From positions 1 through 32,191 of the forward strand of contig JAFWPR010000074.1 in NCBI GenBank assembly GCA_017545225.1: a DNA stretch of 32,191 bases, written 5' to 3'. This DNA comes from Clostridia bacterium (GTDB lineage Bacteria; Bacillota; Clostridia; Oscillospirales; CAG-272). The first letter of the stretch is position 1. Each line of letters starts with the position of its first letter. Below, one piece after another: positions 17,339-24,599 of this stretch. Both the position numbers and the translations under genes were made by a program. Below the pieces are notes generated by a model. The model saw only the letters and a list, made by a program, of their open reading frames with translations. It searched no databases and was not told the DNA's origin.

Positions 17339-18359
17339 GAAAAAAACGGTCGTTCTTCCCGTTTCCGAAGACACGATCGCATACGCCGCGGATATAATAA
17401 GACGCGGCGGTCTCGTCGCTTTTCCGACGGAGACCGTTTACGGTCTCGGCGCGTCTGCGTATTATCCAGGCGCGGCTAAAAAGATATACGAGGCGAAGGG
17501 GCGTCCGTCGGACAATCCGCTCATCGTTCACGTTTCGGATCCCCGGGAGGCGGAGGATTTCGCCGTCGTTCCGGACGAGTTTTACCGACTTGCGGAACGG
17601 TTCATGCCCGGCCCGCTCACCGTCGTTATGAAAAAGACCGAAAAGATCGATCCGTCCGTCACGGGCGGACTCGACACCGTTGCGGTGCGCTGCCCGGATC
17701 ACCCCGCGGCGCGCGCCCTGATAAAAGCGTCCGGATGCCCGATAGCGGCTCCGTCCGCGAACAGATCGGGCTCTCCGTCGCCGACCGAGGCGGCGCACGT
17801 GATCTCCGATCTTGACGGCAGGATCGACGCGATCCTTGACGGCGGCGCGTGCCGCGTCGGGGTCGAATCGACGGTCATATCGCTCGACGGCGACGGGGGA
17901 TGCACGATCCTGCGTCCCGGCGACGTCACCGCCGATATGCTCTCTGAAGTCATGCGTTCCGTCACGGTGGCGGGGGCGGTCACGGACCCGTCGCTCTCGG
18001 GCGACAGACCGCTCTCTCCCGGAATGAAGTACAAACATTACTCCCCGCGCGCCGAAGTGATAGCGTATGACGGCACGCTCGAGGAGATGATAAAAGCGGC
18101 GAACTCCGATCCCACCGAGCGAACAGGCGCGATCGTACCGGACGGGTACGCCGGAAAAGTGAACGGTACGGCGCTGCTTTCAGGCGACGGCGGCGCGGAC
18201 GATTCGTGCCACGCTTTCTTCGCCCTGCTGAGGCGGGCGGACGAGCTGTCGCTCGACAGAGTTTACGTCAGAGTCCCGCCGAAAACGGGCAAATTTTTAG
18301 CGCTTTACAACCGGCTCATCCGGGCCGCCGGAGGCAGGATAACCAAACCCGATAATTGA
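17331..18359 (+). CDS. tsaC: L-threonylcarbamoyladenylate synthase (Sua5 type)
   Basis: This enzyme makes threonylcarbamoyl-AMP from threonine, bicarbonate and ATP, the first step of t6A tRNA modification. The YrdC domain (about residues 10-200) shows GGLVAFPTETVYGLGA, the KIYEAKGRPSDNPLIVHV loop, and SANRSGSPSPT. The C-terminal Sua5 domain starts with SPGMKYKHYSPRAEV, so this is the long Sua5 form (342 residues) rather than short TsaC. The start is GTG, supported by GGGAGG 8 bases upstream inside prfA; the 8-base overlap implies coupling with prfA. The prfA-sua5 order is seen in many Firmicutes. The later enzyme TcdA is encoded at 1842-2642. Confidence 0.95.
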   Translation: MSEKKTVVLPVSEDTIAYAADIIRRGGLVAFPTETVYGLGASAYYPGAAKKIYEAKGRPSDNPLIVHVSDPREAEDFAVVPDEFYRLAERFMPGPLTVVMKKTEKIDPSVTGGLDTVAVRCPDHPAARALIKASGCPIAAPSANRSGSPSPTEAAHVISDLDGRIDAILDGGACRVGVESTVISLDGDGGCTILRPGDVTADMLSEVMRSVTVAGAVTDPSLSGDRPLSPGMKYKHYSPRAEVIAYDGTLEEMIKAANSDPTERTGAIVPDGYAGKVNGTALLSGDGGADDSCHAFFALLRRADELSLDRVYVRVPPKTGKFLALYNRLIRAAGGRITKPDN

Positions 18360-18377
18360 CGAAAGGCATCGTTGAAT

Positions 18378-20600
18378 ATGGCAAGAAAGAAGAAAGAACC
18401 CGAAAGAGAGATAAAAGAGGCGTTCATAACCGATCAGGCGATCACTGAGACCATTGAGAAGAACTACATGCCGTACGTTATGACGGTAATCGTCTCGCGC
18501 GCCATCCCCGAGATCGACGGGTTCAAGCCGTCTCACAGAAAACTCCTGTATACGATGTACAGGATGGGACTTCTCTCGGGCGGGCTGACGAAGAGCGCGA
18601 ACGTCGTCGGTCAGACGATGCGCCTCAACCCGCACGGCGACGCGGCGATCTACGAAACGCTCGTCCGTCTCACCCGCGGCAACGAATCTCTGCTTCACCC
18701 TTTCGTCGAATCGAAAGGAAGCTTCGGCAAACAGTACTCGTCCGAAATGGCGTACGCCGCGGCGAGATATACCGAGGTGAAACTCGCTCCCATCTGTGCG
18801 GAGATCTTCGGCGGCATAGACAAGAACGCCGTCGACATGATCCCCAACTATGATAACACGATGACGGAGCCGACTCTTCTGCCGACCTCCTTCCCGAACA
18901 TCCTCGTCTCGAACAACAAGGGTATCGCCGTCGGTATGGCGTCGAATATCTGCTCGTTCAACCTTTCGGAGATCTGCGACGGAACTATCGCGGTGCTCAA
19001 AAACCCGAAAACTACGACCGACCGTCTTCTCGATCTGATCAAAGCGCCCGATTTCCCGGGCGGCGGCGACCTCATTTACGACAGAGAACAGTTGAGAGCG
19101 ATATACGAGACCGGGCGCGGTTCGTTCAAGCTCCGCGCACGGTACACGTTCGATAAAAAGAATAACGTGATTGAAATACTGGAGATCCCCTATTCGACGT
19201 CGATCGAACTGATCCTGAAAAAGATCTCCGACCTGATGAAGGACGGAAAACTGAAAGAGATCACCGATTACCGCGACTCGATCGACAAAAACGGCTTCAA
19301 GCTCACGCTTGACGTCCGCCGCGGAACGGACCCCGACCAGCTGATGGCGAAGCTCTTCCGCCTGACGACGCTCGAGGACAACTTCGCATGCAACTTCAAC
19401 GTGCTGATAAACGGCGCGCCGCAGACGCTCGGCGTCGGCGGGATCATAAGGGAGTGGATAACGTTCAGGATCGGCTGCCTCAGGCGGGAGTTGACCTTTG
19501 AACTCGGAAAAAAGAAAGACAAACTCCACTTGCTCCGCGCGCTGGGCAAGATCCTTCTCGATATCGACAGGGCTATCGCGATCGTCCGCGGAACGGAGAA
19601 GGAATCCGACGTCGTACCGCGCCTGATGGAGGGCTTCGGTATCGATCAGGTCCAGGCGGAATACATCGCCGAGATAAAACTCCGTCACCTTAACCGCGAA
19701 TATATCATCGGCCGCATCCGCGAGATCGAATCGCTGCAGGCGGAGATCGCCGATCTCGAGCTGACAGTCGCCGACGATCTGAGGATCAAGGCGCGGATCA
19801 TCGAACAGCTCAAGGAGATCAAGAAGAAATACGGCAAGCCGAGAAAGACGTTCCTCGTGTTCCCGGAGGACATCGTCGAGACACCGACTGTCGACGTCAC
19901 CGAGAACTACGGCGTCAAGGTCATCCTCTCGAGAGAGGGCTACTTCAAGAAGATAACCTACCAGTCGCTGCGAGGCGCCGACGAACAAAAATTCAAAGAC
20001 GGAGACGGCGTCAGGAACGAGGAGGACACCGAGAATATCGCGGAACTGCTCTTCTTCTCCGACAAGGCTAAGGCGTATAAGGCGCGCGTCGCGGATTTCG
20101 ACCAGGTCAAGGCTTCGTCTCTCGGGGACTTCATTCCCGGCAAACTCGGCTTCGACGAGGGAGAGGGCGTCATAATGATGAAGGCGCTCAAGAATTATCC
20201 CGAGGACAAATACGTCGTCTTCCTTTTCGAAAGCGGCAAGGGCGTTAGGATCCCCGTCTCCGCTTACGAGACGAAGGCGAACAGAAGGCGGCTGATCAAC
20301 GCCTATTCCGAGGCGTCGCCGATCGTCGCGGCGTTCTACGAGTACGAGCCGACCGAGATCGTCCTCTTGACGAACGACGGCAGGGGGATCATGCTCTCGT
20401 CCTCACTCATACCGAAAAAGACGACGAGAACGTCCGCGGGCGTCACGCTGCTGTCCCTGAAGCGGAATCAGAAAGTCGTCGCGGCGTACGCGGGCGAGGA
20501 CGCGAAAAATTACGCCGACGTGCCCAAGATCAAAAAGATCAAGATCCCGGCGACCGCCGTCGCGGTCGAGTCAGCCGGAGAACAGATAACTTTGGAGTAA
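18378..20600 (+). CDS. parC: Type IIA DNA topoisomerase subunit A (ParC/GyrA family)
   Basis: A 740-residue DNA cleavage subunit. The breakage-rejoining domain includes KPSHRKLLYTMYRMG, the LNPHGDAAIYETLVRL helix, and the catalytic tyrosine in AAARYTEVKLA (Tyr131). A coiled tower region and a C-terminal beta-pinwheel region follow, ending without the GyrA-box type QRRGGKG that I would expect in gyrase. It therefore fits the clostridial topoisomerase IV-like paralog better than true GyrA. The position of quinolone-target Ser83 holds Ala89, and Asp87 is Glu93. The ATG at 18378 has GAAAGG 11 bases upstream; a TTG at 18372 is an alternative start. The partner ParE is not adjacent; its upstream neighbour is sua5. 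Confidence 0.9.
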   Translation: MARKKKEPEREIKEAFITDQAITETIEKNYMPYVMTVIVSRAIPEIDGFKPSHRKLLYTMYRMGLLSGGLTKSANVVGQTMRLNPHGDAAIYETLVRLTRGNESLLHPFVESKGSFGKQYSSEMAYAAARYTEVKLAPICAEIFGGIDKNAVDMIPNYDNTMTEPTLLPTSFPNILVSNNKGIAVGMASNICSFNLSEICDGTIAVLKNPKTTTDRLLDLIKAPDFPGGGDLIYDREQLRAIYETGRGSFKLRARYTFDKKNNVIEILEIPYSTSIELILKKISDLMKDGKLKEITDYRDSIDKNGFKLTLDVRRGTDPDQLMAKLFRLTTLEDNFACNFNVLINGAPQTLGVGGIIREWITFRIGCLRRELTFELGKKKDKLHLLRALGKILLDIDRAIAIVRGTEKESDVVPRLMEGFGIDQVQAEYIAEIKLRHLNREYIIGRIREIESLQAEIADLELTVADDLRIKARIIEQLKEIKKKYGKPRKTFLVFPEDIVETPTVDVTENYGVKVILSREGYFKKITYQSLRGADEQKFKDGDGVRNEEDTENIAELLFFSDKAKAYKARVADFDQVKASSLGDFIPGKLGFDEGEGVIMMKALKNYPEDKYVVFLFESGKGVRIPVSAYETKANRRRLINAYSEASPIVAAFYEYEPTEIVLLTNDGRGIMLSSSLIPKKTTRTSAGVTLLSLKRNQKVVAAYAGEDAKNYADVPKIKKIKIPATAVAVESAGEQITLE

Positions 20601-20613
20601 AGGAACGGTAATC

Positions 20614-20781
20614 ATGGCTAAGAAGAAAAACGCGAACAAAGGACAGAACGGATCGGGCAGAACGCGCACGACTCCCGCGAAAAAGGCGGTCCGGCTGATG
20701 TGCATAATCCTTGCCGTTCTCATGGCGGCGGGCGGTATCGTTTATCTCGTTCAGTTCCTTTTGGGTTCTTTTGCGGGGTGA
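20614..20781 (+). CDS. Small single-pass membrane protein (55 residues)
   Basis: ATG at 20614 to TGA at 20779-20781 encodes 55 residues. The first 27 are very basic and polar (MAKKKNANKGQNGSGR and onward). One hydrophobic helix follows (LMCIILAVLMAAGGIVYLVQFLL), then a short GSFAG tail. AAAGGAA is 8 bases before the start. The gene fits exactly between the topoisomerase stop (20600) and the amidohydrolase start (20786), so it is probably translated as part of the run. The positive-inside rule predicts a cytoplasmic N-terminus. I do not recognise a family; small basic membrane proteins of this shape are common beside division and housekeeping genes in Clostridia. Confidence 0.75.
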   Translation: MAKKKNANKGQNGSGRTRTTPAKKAVRLMCIILAVLMAAGGIVYLVQFLLGSFAG

Positions 20782-20785
20782 CGGC

Positions 20786-21646
20786 GTGAAGCGGATAGAC
20801 ATGCATATCCACATAAACGGCGGGAAACCAGAGCCCGCTCGCTTGATCTCGAAAATGGAGGAATCGGGCGTATGGGGCGGCGCGCTGTTTTCGGCGTCTC
20901 CCGAGATCGGACTCGCGCCGCTGGCGAAGCTTCCGTACCGCGAGCGCATCGCCAACCTCTTCGACTGGTGCCGCCCGTACGAGGGACGCCTGTTTCCGGT
21001 ACTGTGGATACACCCGTTCGAGAAAGGCGTTGAGGATCAGATAAAGGACGCCGCCGAGTCGGGCGTGCGCGCTTTCAAGATCATCTGCGACAGCTTTTAC
21101 GTCGGCTGCCCCGAGAGCATGAAAACGCTCGAGGCGATCGAGAAGACGGGCCTCCCCGTGATCTATCACTCGGGGATCCTCTGGGGAGGGACGAATACGT
21201 CGGATTTTAACCGACCGGCGAACTGGGAATCGCTTCTGAACCTCGCCGGAGGAGTAAAATTCTCTATGGGCCACTGCTCGTGGCCGTGGCACGACGAATG
21301 CATCGCCGTCTACGGCAAATTTCTCAACTCGTATCTTCAGAGGCGGTCTTCGGAGATGTTCTTCGATCTCACTCCCGGGACGCCTGAGATATACAGGCGG
21401 GATCTTTTGACGAAGCTTTTCACCGTCGGCTACGACGTCGAGAACAATATCGTTTTCGGGACCGACTCGATGGCGAACGATTACGACGTCGACTGGGTCT
21501 CCGGCTGGATCGCCCGCGACAACGCTATCATGGACGATCTCGGCGTCACGGACGAAGTGAGAGAAAAGATCTATCACGGCAATTTTCTCCGCTTCCTTTC
21601 CGGCGAGGATATCGACCACAAATTACCCGAAGTCAATAAAAAATGA
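20786..21646 (+). CDS. Amidohydrolase (amidohydrolase_2-type TIM barrel)
   Basis: A 286-residue metal-dependent hydrolase or decarboxylase-fold enzyme. The HxH metal motif lies at the very start (RIDMHIHINGG, His7 and His9). Further expected ligands are in IYHSG, GHCSWPWHDE and FGTDSMAND (the last Asp of the barrel). The substrate cannot be deduced. The start is GTG at 20786, 4 bases after the small membrane protein stop, with GGGGTG upstream; the frame itself extends further upstream only over that gene. It ends the plus-strand run, and its TGA lies within the terminator hairpin. Confidence 0.85.
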   Translation: MKRIDMHIHINGGKPEPARLISKMEESGVWGGALFSASPEIGLAPLAKLPYRERIANLFDWCRPYEGRLFPVLWIHPFEKGVEDQIKDAAESGVRAFKIICDSFYVGCPESMKTLEAIEKTGLPVIYHSGILWGGTNTSDFNRPANWESLLNLAGGVKFSMGHCSWPWHDECIAVYGKFLNSYLQRRSSEMFFDLTPGTPEIYRRDLLTKLFTVGYDVENNIVFGTDSMANDYDVDWVSGWIARDNAIMDDLGVTDEVREKIYHGNFLRFLSGEDIDHKLPEVNKK

Positions 21647-21666
21647 CCCGATAAGGGTCATTTTTT
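21638..21666. terminator. Bidirectional terminator ending the plus-strand run
   Basis: AAAAAATGACCC and GGGTCATTTTTT pair around GATAA. The amidohydrolase stop codon is inside the left arm. The complementary A/T tracts give a T run on both strands, so it can also serve the convergent toxin gene (stop at 21690). Confidence 0.92.
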
Positions 21667-21689
21667 GACGCGTAGGAAGAAAACGAAAA

Positions 21690-22016
21690 TCACATATCTT
21701 TTTCGATCTGTTCCCGATCCCGCTGACCGTAAACGATACGCAAAATCACGATCTGATGCTTTTCCTGATCGGGAATATAATATAAAACGTAGTTTCCTAC
21801 CAACGTCTTGCGAATATCGTTTCGTTTGACGTACGGGTTTTCCACCGGGCTGCCGGAAAGAGGGAACTTCCGGATCGCGGAAATTGCGGTTTCCAGCTTT
21901 AAAATGAATTTATTCGCCGCTGCCGGACTGCTCAGTTCTGCGCTTATATAGTTTAAGGTTTCTTCGAGGTCGGTAACGGCGGTATCGGTAAAGAAAAAAG
22001 AATAATCAGTCGCCAT
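21690..22016 (-). CDS. RelE/ParE-family toxin
   Basis: A 108-residue protein with the ParE/RelE layout: an N-terminal beta strand (YSFFFTDTAVTDL), two helices (LEETLNYISAEL and AANKFILKLETAISAIRKFP), and a beta sheet ending YVLYYIPDQEKHQIVILRIVYGQRD. The final R-I-x-x-G-x-R-D is typical of ParE-like toxins, which poison gyrase or, in the RelE branch, cleave mRNA; the target is not decidable. The ATG at 22016 lies inside the end of the antitoxin gene (11-base overlap), so synthesis is coupled. The longer upstream frame is only the antitoxin region read in another phase. Confidence 0.9.
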   Translation of the reverse strand: MATDYSFFFTDTAVTDLEETLNYISAELSSPAAANKFILKLETAISAIRKFPLSGSPVENPYVKRNDIRKTLVGNYVLYYIPDQEKHQIVILRIVYGQRDREQIEKDM

Positions 22017-22263
22017 ATTTCTTTTTAATCTCCGATAATACTTCCTCTCCGCCGCGCAGTTTCCCGTTTTCAACGTCTTCGAGTCCGGCGGCGAGCGCCG
22101 ACGCTTCCTGGATCTGTTTCATTGTGCGCTCATAGTATTCGATATTCATAACGACAAGGCGTCCGTATCCGTTTTTCGTCACGAAAACCGGACCGTTCTC
22201 TTCCGCGCAAAGCGCTTCGATCTTTACGGTGTCTTTGAGATCTCTCATAGGAACGATATGCAT
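22006..22263 (-). CDS. Phd/YefM-family antitoxin
   Basis: An 85-residue antitoxin. The N-terminal part (MRDLKDTVKIEALCAEENGPVFVTKNGYGRLVVMNIEYYERT) is the Phd/YefM DNA-binding and dimerisation domain. The C-terminal half is charged and helical, as expected for the toxin-neutralising tail. GGAGG 7 bases before ATG 22263 supports that start over the inner Met. It is first in a two-gene operon with the ParE-like toxin. The promoter carries an inverted repeat suited to autorepression by the complex. Confidence 0.9.
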   Translation of the reverse strand: MHIVPMRDLKDTVKIEALCAEENGPVFVTKNGYGRLVVMNIEYYERTMKQIQEASALAAGLEDVENGKLRGGEEVLSEIKKKYGD

Positions 22264-22276
22264 ATACTCACCTCCA

Positions 22277-22314
22277 TGTGGTTAAATTATATACTATATT
22301 TAGCCACATGTCAA
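22277..22314 (-). promoter_or_regulatory. Consensus promoter and operator of the toxin-antitoxin operon
   Basis: On the minus strand: TTGACA (22309-22314), a 17-base spacer, and TATAAT (22286-22291), a perfect sigma-A promoter. An inverted repeat overlaps it. TGTGGTTAAAT (22277-22287) faces ATTTAGCCACA (22298-22308), an 11-bp arm with one mismatch and a 10-base centre. This spans the -10 and spacer and is the likely Phd-toxin operator. Confidence 0.85.
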
Positions 22315-22333
22315 TATGTTTATTCAATAAAGC

Positions 22334-22367
22334 AGGGGGACGATGTGATCCTTCACATCGTCCCTCT
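22334..22367. terminator. Long stem-loop, possible terminator between the lipoprotein and toxin-antitoxin units
   Basis: GGGACGATGTGA and TCACATCGTCCC form a 12-bp perfect stem around TCCT, extendable to 15 bp with one G-U pair. Only modest T-rich sequence follows on either strand. For minus-strand transcripts it stands between the small lipoprotein gene and the toxin-antitoxin promoter. It could instead be an end of the repeat-rich block to its right. Confidence 0.5.
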
Positions 22368-22420
22368 AAGTTTACGAATGCATTTTATCCATGAAATTGA
22401 ATTATTATCTGAGCTGGCTT

Positions 22421-22560
22421 TCGCGTTGCAAAGCAGCGCGGTGCGAGTCGAAGGATCTGTGTTTTCGCTGCGCGAAAATTTGAACGCCGCGATGCGGCTC
22501 ATAACTGCGCGTAGCGCATCATAACTCACAACTTGCCCGAAGGGCAATCATAACTGATTA
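22421..22560. repeat. Stem-loop mosaic array A (CATAACT linker), partial copy
   Basis: Five stem-loops with 3-base loops: 22423-22439 (loop AAA, one G-U), 22462-22478 (TGC), 22486-22498 (GAT), 22506-22518 (GTA) and 22534-22546 (GAA). The last three are separated by TCATAACT or ATCATAACT linkers. The right end is ATCATAACTGAT (22547-22558), and the final bases contain the stop codon of the minus-strand lipoprotein gene. The hairpins match those of array B in order and stem sequence but differ in loops. No matching left inverted end is seen, so this is a half or degraded copy. The 90 bases to its left hold no gene that I can support. Confidence 0.8.
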
Positions 22561-22932
22561 TTCGTTTCCTTTGTAACTCTCTCTTCCGTCTTTTCCCCAG
22601 ACAAGCGCATAACCGTCCATAACGTACTCTTTTTCGTCTCCGAGCCAATACGCGTTATTTTCGGTTTTCGTCTCGTCGTACGGAACGCCGTTTTCATCGC
22701 CGATCAGATATTCAACCCGATCGCCGAGCATCAGACTCGATCCGACGGTGTTTTTATCCTTGACCTCTTTCGCTTCATCTTCGTCGACTCTGCGAAAAAC
22801 CTCGCCGTCGATAATGATCGTATCGTACTTATAAAATTGTTCGATCAGTCCGTATGAACAGGAACACATCGACAGCGCGATCGCGCATATCAGTACAAGC
22901 GCGAACGCGGAAAAGATAGGTTTCTTTTTCAT
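22558..22932 (-). CDS. Small lipoprotein of unknown function
   Basis: A 124-residue exported lipoprotein. The signal peptide MKKKPIFSAFALVLICAIALSMCSC offers Cys23 or Cys25 as the lipid site. The mature part starts with a YKYDTIIIDGEVFRRVDEDEAKE segment and ends with an acidic, Tyr-rich tail. No enzyme motif is visible. GAGGTG lies 8 bases before the ATG. The gene sits exactly between stem-loop arrays A and B. Base composition is a little more AT-rich than its neighbours, so it may be an accessory insertion together with the nearby toxin-antitoxin pair. Confidence 0.75.
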   Translation of the reverse strand: MKKKPIFSAFALVLICAIALSMCSCSYGLIEQFYKYDTIIIDGEVFRRVDEDEAKEVKDKNTVGSSLMLGDRVEYLIGDENGVPYDETKTENNAYWLGDEKEYVMDGYALVWGKDGRESYKGNE

Positions 22933-22962
22933 TTGTTGTTCACCTCGTCAAAGTGTTGAGTT

Positions 22963-23120
22963 ATCAGTTATGATTTCGCCTTCAGTGAAAGTTATGATCG
23001 CGCGCTCCGCGCGCGAGTTATGATCTTCGCTTCGCGAAAAGTCCGACGCCGCGAAGCGGCTCATAACTGCGCGGAGCGCATCATAACTCATAACTTGCCC
23101 GAAGGGCGATCATAACTGAT
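22963..23120. repeat. Stem-loop mosaic array B (CATAACT linker), complete copy with 12-bp inverted ends
   Basis: The array is bounded by ATCAGTTATGAT (22963-22974) and its exact reverse complement ATCATAACTGAT (23109-23120). Inside are six stem-loops: 22974-22990 (imperfect), 22999-23015 (7-bp stem, loop TCC), 23026-23038 (TTC), 23048-23060 (GAA), 23068-23080 (GGA) and 23097-23107 (GAA). The linkers are AGTTATGAT on the left and (AT)CATAACT on the right, so their orientation flips near 23042. The array ends 4 bases from the stop of the ABC permease gene (minus strand). Confidence 0.85.
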
Positions 23121-23124
23121 CATG

Positions 23125-23901
23125 TCACTCCAGATTCAGCCTGTTCTTGATCCTGTATCTCGAGATCAGATAGAACGTCAGCGCGATCGCGAATTGATAC
23201 AGAGCGTATCCCGACAGCATGATATGCATCGTCACGGTCGAGAAGCTGTCGTTGAAGAGTACGGGGAGAAATACGAGTTCGAGGACCGTTCCCGCTCCCT
23301 GCTGGATCCCGTAGAGTATAAAGAACCACATGATCGCTCCGCCGATCTTGCTCTTCATGCGCTGACCGATGGAGCAGGCGCAGTAAACGTGAAGGATCGT
23401 CCTCAGAAGGTAGAACAGGGCGCAGAGGCAGACCTCGATGATGAGAAGAACGACGTCGAGTCCCTCGCCGTTTCTGAACGCGGACGCAAACCCTTTGAAT
23501 ATCTGATTCAGGACGATCGCAAGTTCCTGACCGAGCGACATTATAAAGACCGACGTTCCGGCGACCGCAACGAGAACGAGCATGAACAGCACGCCGCAGA
23601 TCAGCTTGCAGTTGAGCAGAGACGACGGCTCGACCGGGATCGTGTGGGTGAAATATCCCTCGTGAGTGAACATGCTTCTGAAGAATCTGAGCGACACGAT
23701 CACGATGCCGAATACGATCATCGCGAAGAGCGAAGAGATATAGACCGAAATGATCATGGATTTGATTATTTCGGTGATTTGATTGTTGGGGAAGAGCATC
23801 GTCAGTTTGCTTATCAGAGCGATGCCGACGCACGCAGCGGCAATCGGAATGAACCAGCGCAGATAAAAGAGCGCCTCGTGCTTATAAAGTTTCCTTACCA
23901 T
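23125..23901 (-). CDS. ABC-2-type transporter permease
   Basis: A 258-residue integral membrane protein with about six hydrophobic helices (around residues 15-35, 50-75, 100-125, 150-175, 185-205 and 225-250). It starts VRKLYKHEALFYLRWFIP, and the FFRSMFTHEGYFTHTIPV loop after helix 2 is typical of clostridial ABC-2 permeases. It overlaps the end of the ATPase gene by 7 bases and has GGGAGG before the ATG, so the two form one transporter. With the GntR gene, the unit resembles YtrABC-like envelope-stress or antibiotic-responsive transporters; the substrate is unknown. Confidence 0.85.
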   Translation of the reverse strand: MVRKLYKHEALFYLRWFIPIAAACVGIALISKLTMLFPNNQITEIIKSMIISVYISSLFAMIVFGIVIVSLRFFRSMFTHEGYFTHTIPVEPSSLLNCKLICGVLFMLVLVAVAGTSVFIMSLGQELAIVLNQIFKGFASAFRNGEGLDVVLLIIEVCLCALFYLLRTILHVYCACSIGQRMKSKIGGAIMWFFILYGIQQGAGTVLELVFLPVLFNDSFSTVTMHIMLSGYALYQFAIALTFYLISRYRIKNRLNLE

Positions 23902-24599
23902 TTGTACACCTCCCTGAACAGAGCGTCGACGCTCATGTGTTCCGTCTCGCGGATCTCCTCCGCGCTTCTGTAAAGGTCGATTCTTCCGTTTCGGATGAAC
24001 AGAACGTCGTTCAGGATCGTCTCTACGTCGGCGATCAGGTGGGTCGAGATCACGACTGTCGAGTTCTCCACGTAATTCGCGAGGATCGTTTCAAGGATAT
24101 ATTCTCTCGTCGCGGGGTCGACCCCGGCGATCGGCTCGTCGAGCAGGTACAGCTTCGCCTCGCGGCTCATCGCGAGGATCAGGGAGACCTTTTCGCGGTT
24201 ACCCTTCGAGAGCGTTCTTATTTTTTGATTGAGATCGAGCCCGAGCCGCGCCACCATCTCGCGGGCGGCGTCGGTGCGAAAGTCGGAGAAGAAATCGCGG
24301 GAGTATTCGATCGCCCGCTCGATCGTCATCCACCCGGCGAGAAAATCGCAGTCGGGGAGGAAGGAGACGATCTTTTTCGTTTCGACTCCCGGTTTCATTC
24401 CATCGATCAGGATCTCGCCCGACGTCGGCGTCAGAAGACCGTTCGCGAGTTTGATCAGCGTCGTTTTGCCCGAACCGTTCGGGCCGAGCAGACCGACGAT
24501 CCTGCCGAGGCAAAGTTTGAGATTTACGTCGATAAGAGCGGGCTTCTGCCCGTATAACTTCGACAGGTTGTTACATTCAAGAATATACTGTTGTTCCAC
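23895..24599 (-). CDS. ABC transporter ATP-binding protein
   Basis: A 234-residue nucleotide-binding domain. Walker A is GPNGSGKTT, the signature motif is LSKGNREKVS (a variant of LSGGQ usual in YtrB-like proteins), Walker B is LYLLDEPIAGVD, and the switch histidine is in VISTHL. It energises the permease encoded next. The frame continues upstream to 24635. However, AAGGAG lies 12 bases before GTG 24599, which gives the normal MEQQYILECNNLSKLYG start, with a 23-base overlap of the GntR gene. The exact start is less certain than the rest. Confidence 0.9.
   Translation of the reverse strand: MEQQYILECNNLSKLYGQKPALIDVNLKLCLGRIVGLLGPNGSGKTTLIKLANGLLTPTSGEILIDGMKPGVETKKIVSFLPDCDFLAGWMTIERAIEYSRDFFSDFRTDAAREMVARLGLDLNQKIRTLSKGNREKVSLILAMSREAKLYLLDEPIAGVDPATREYILETILANYVENSTVVISTHLIADVETILNDVLFIRNGRIDLYRSAEEIRETEHMSVDALFREVYKW

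Noticed and set aside
22353-22547. A 64-codon minus-strand frame over array A
   Set aside because: It runs through stem-loop repeats, lacks a ribosome site and has no family features. Open by chance in repeat DNA, though the DNA itself is of interest.
22421-23120. CRISPR array
   Set aside because: The constant words are only 7-9 bases and what lies between them is short and self-complementary, unlike 28-37 base repeats with unique spacers; no cas genes.
22963-23120. MITE with target-site duplication
   Set aside because: The inverted ends fit, but I see no duplicated target bases just outside them and no matching transposase in the window.
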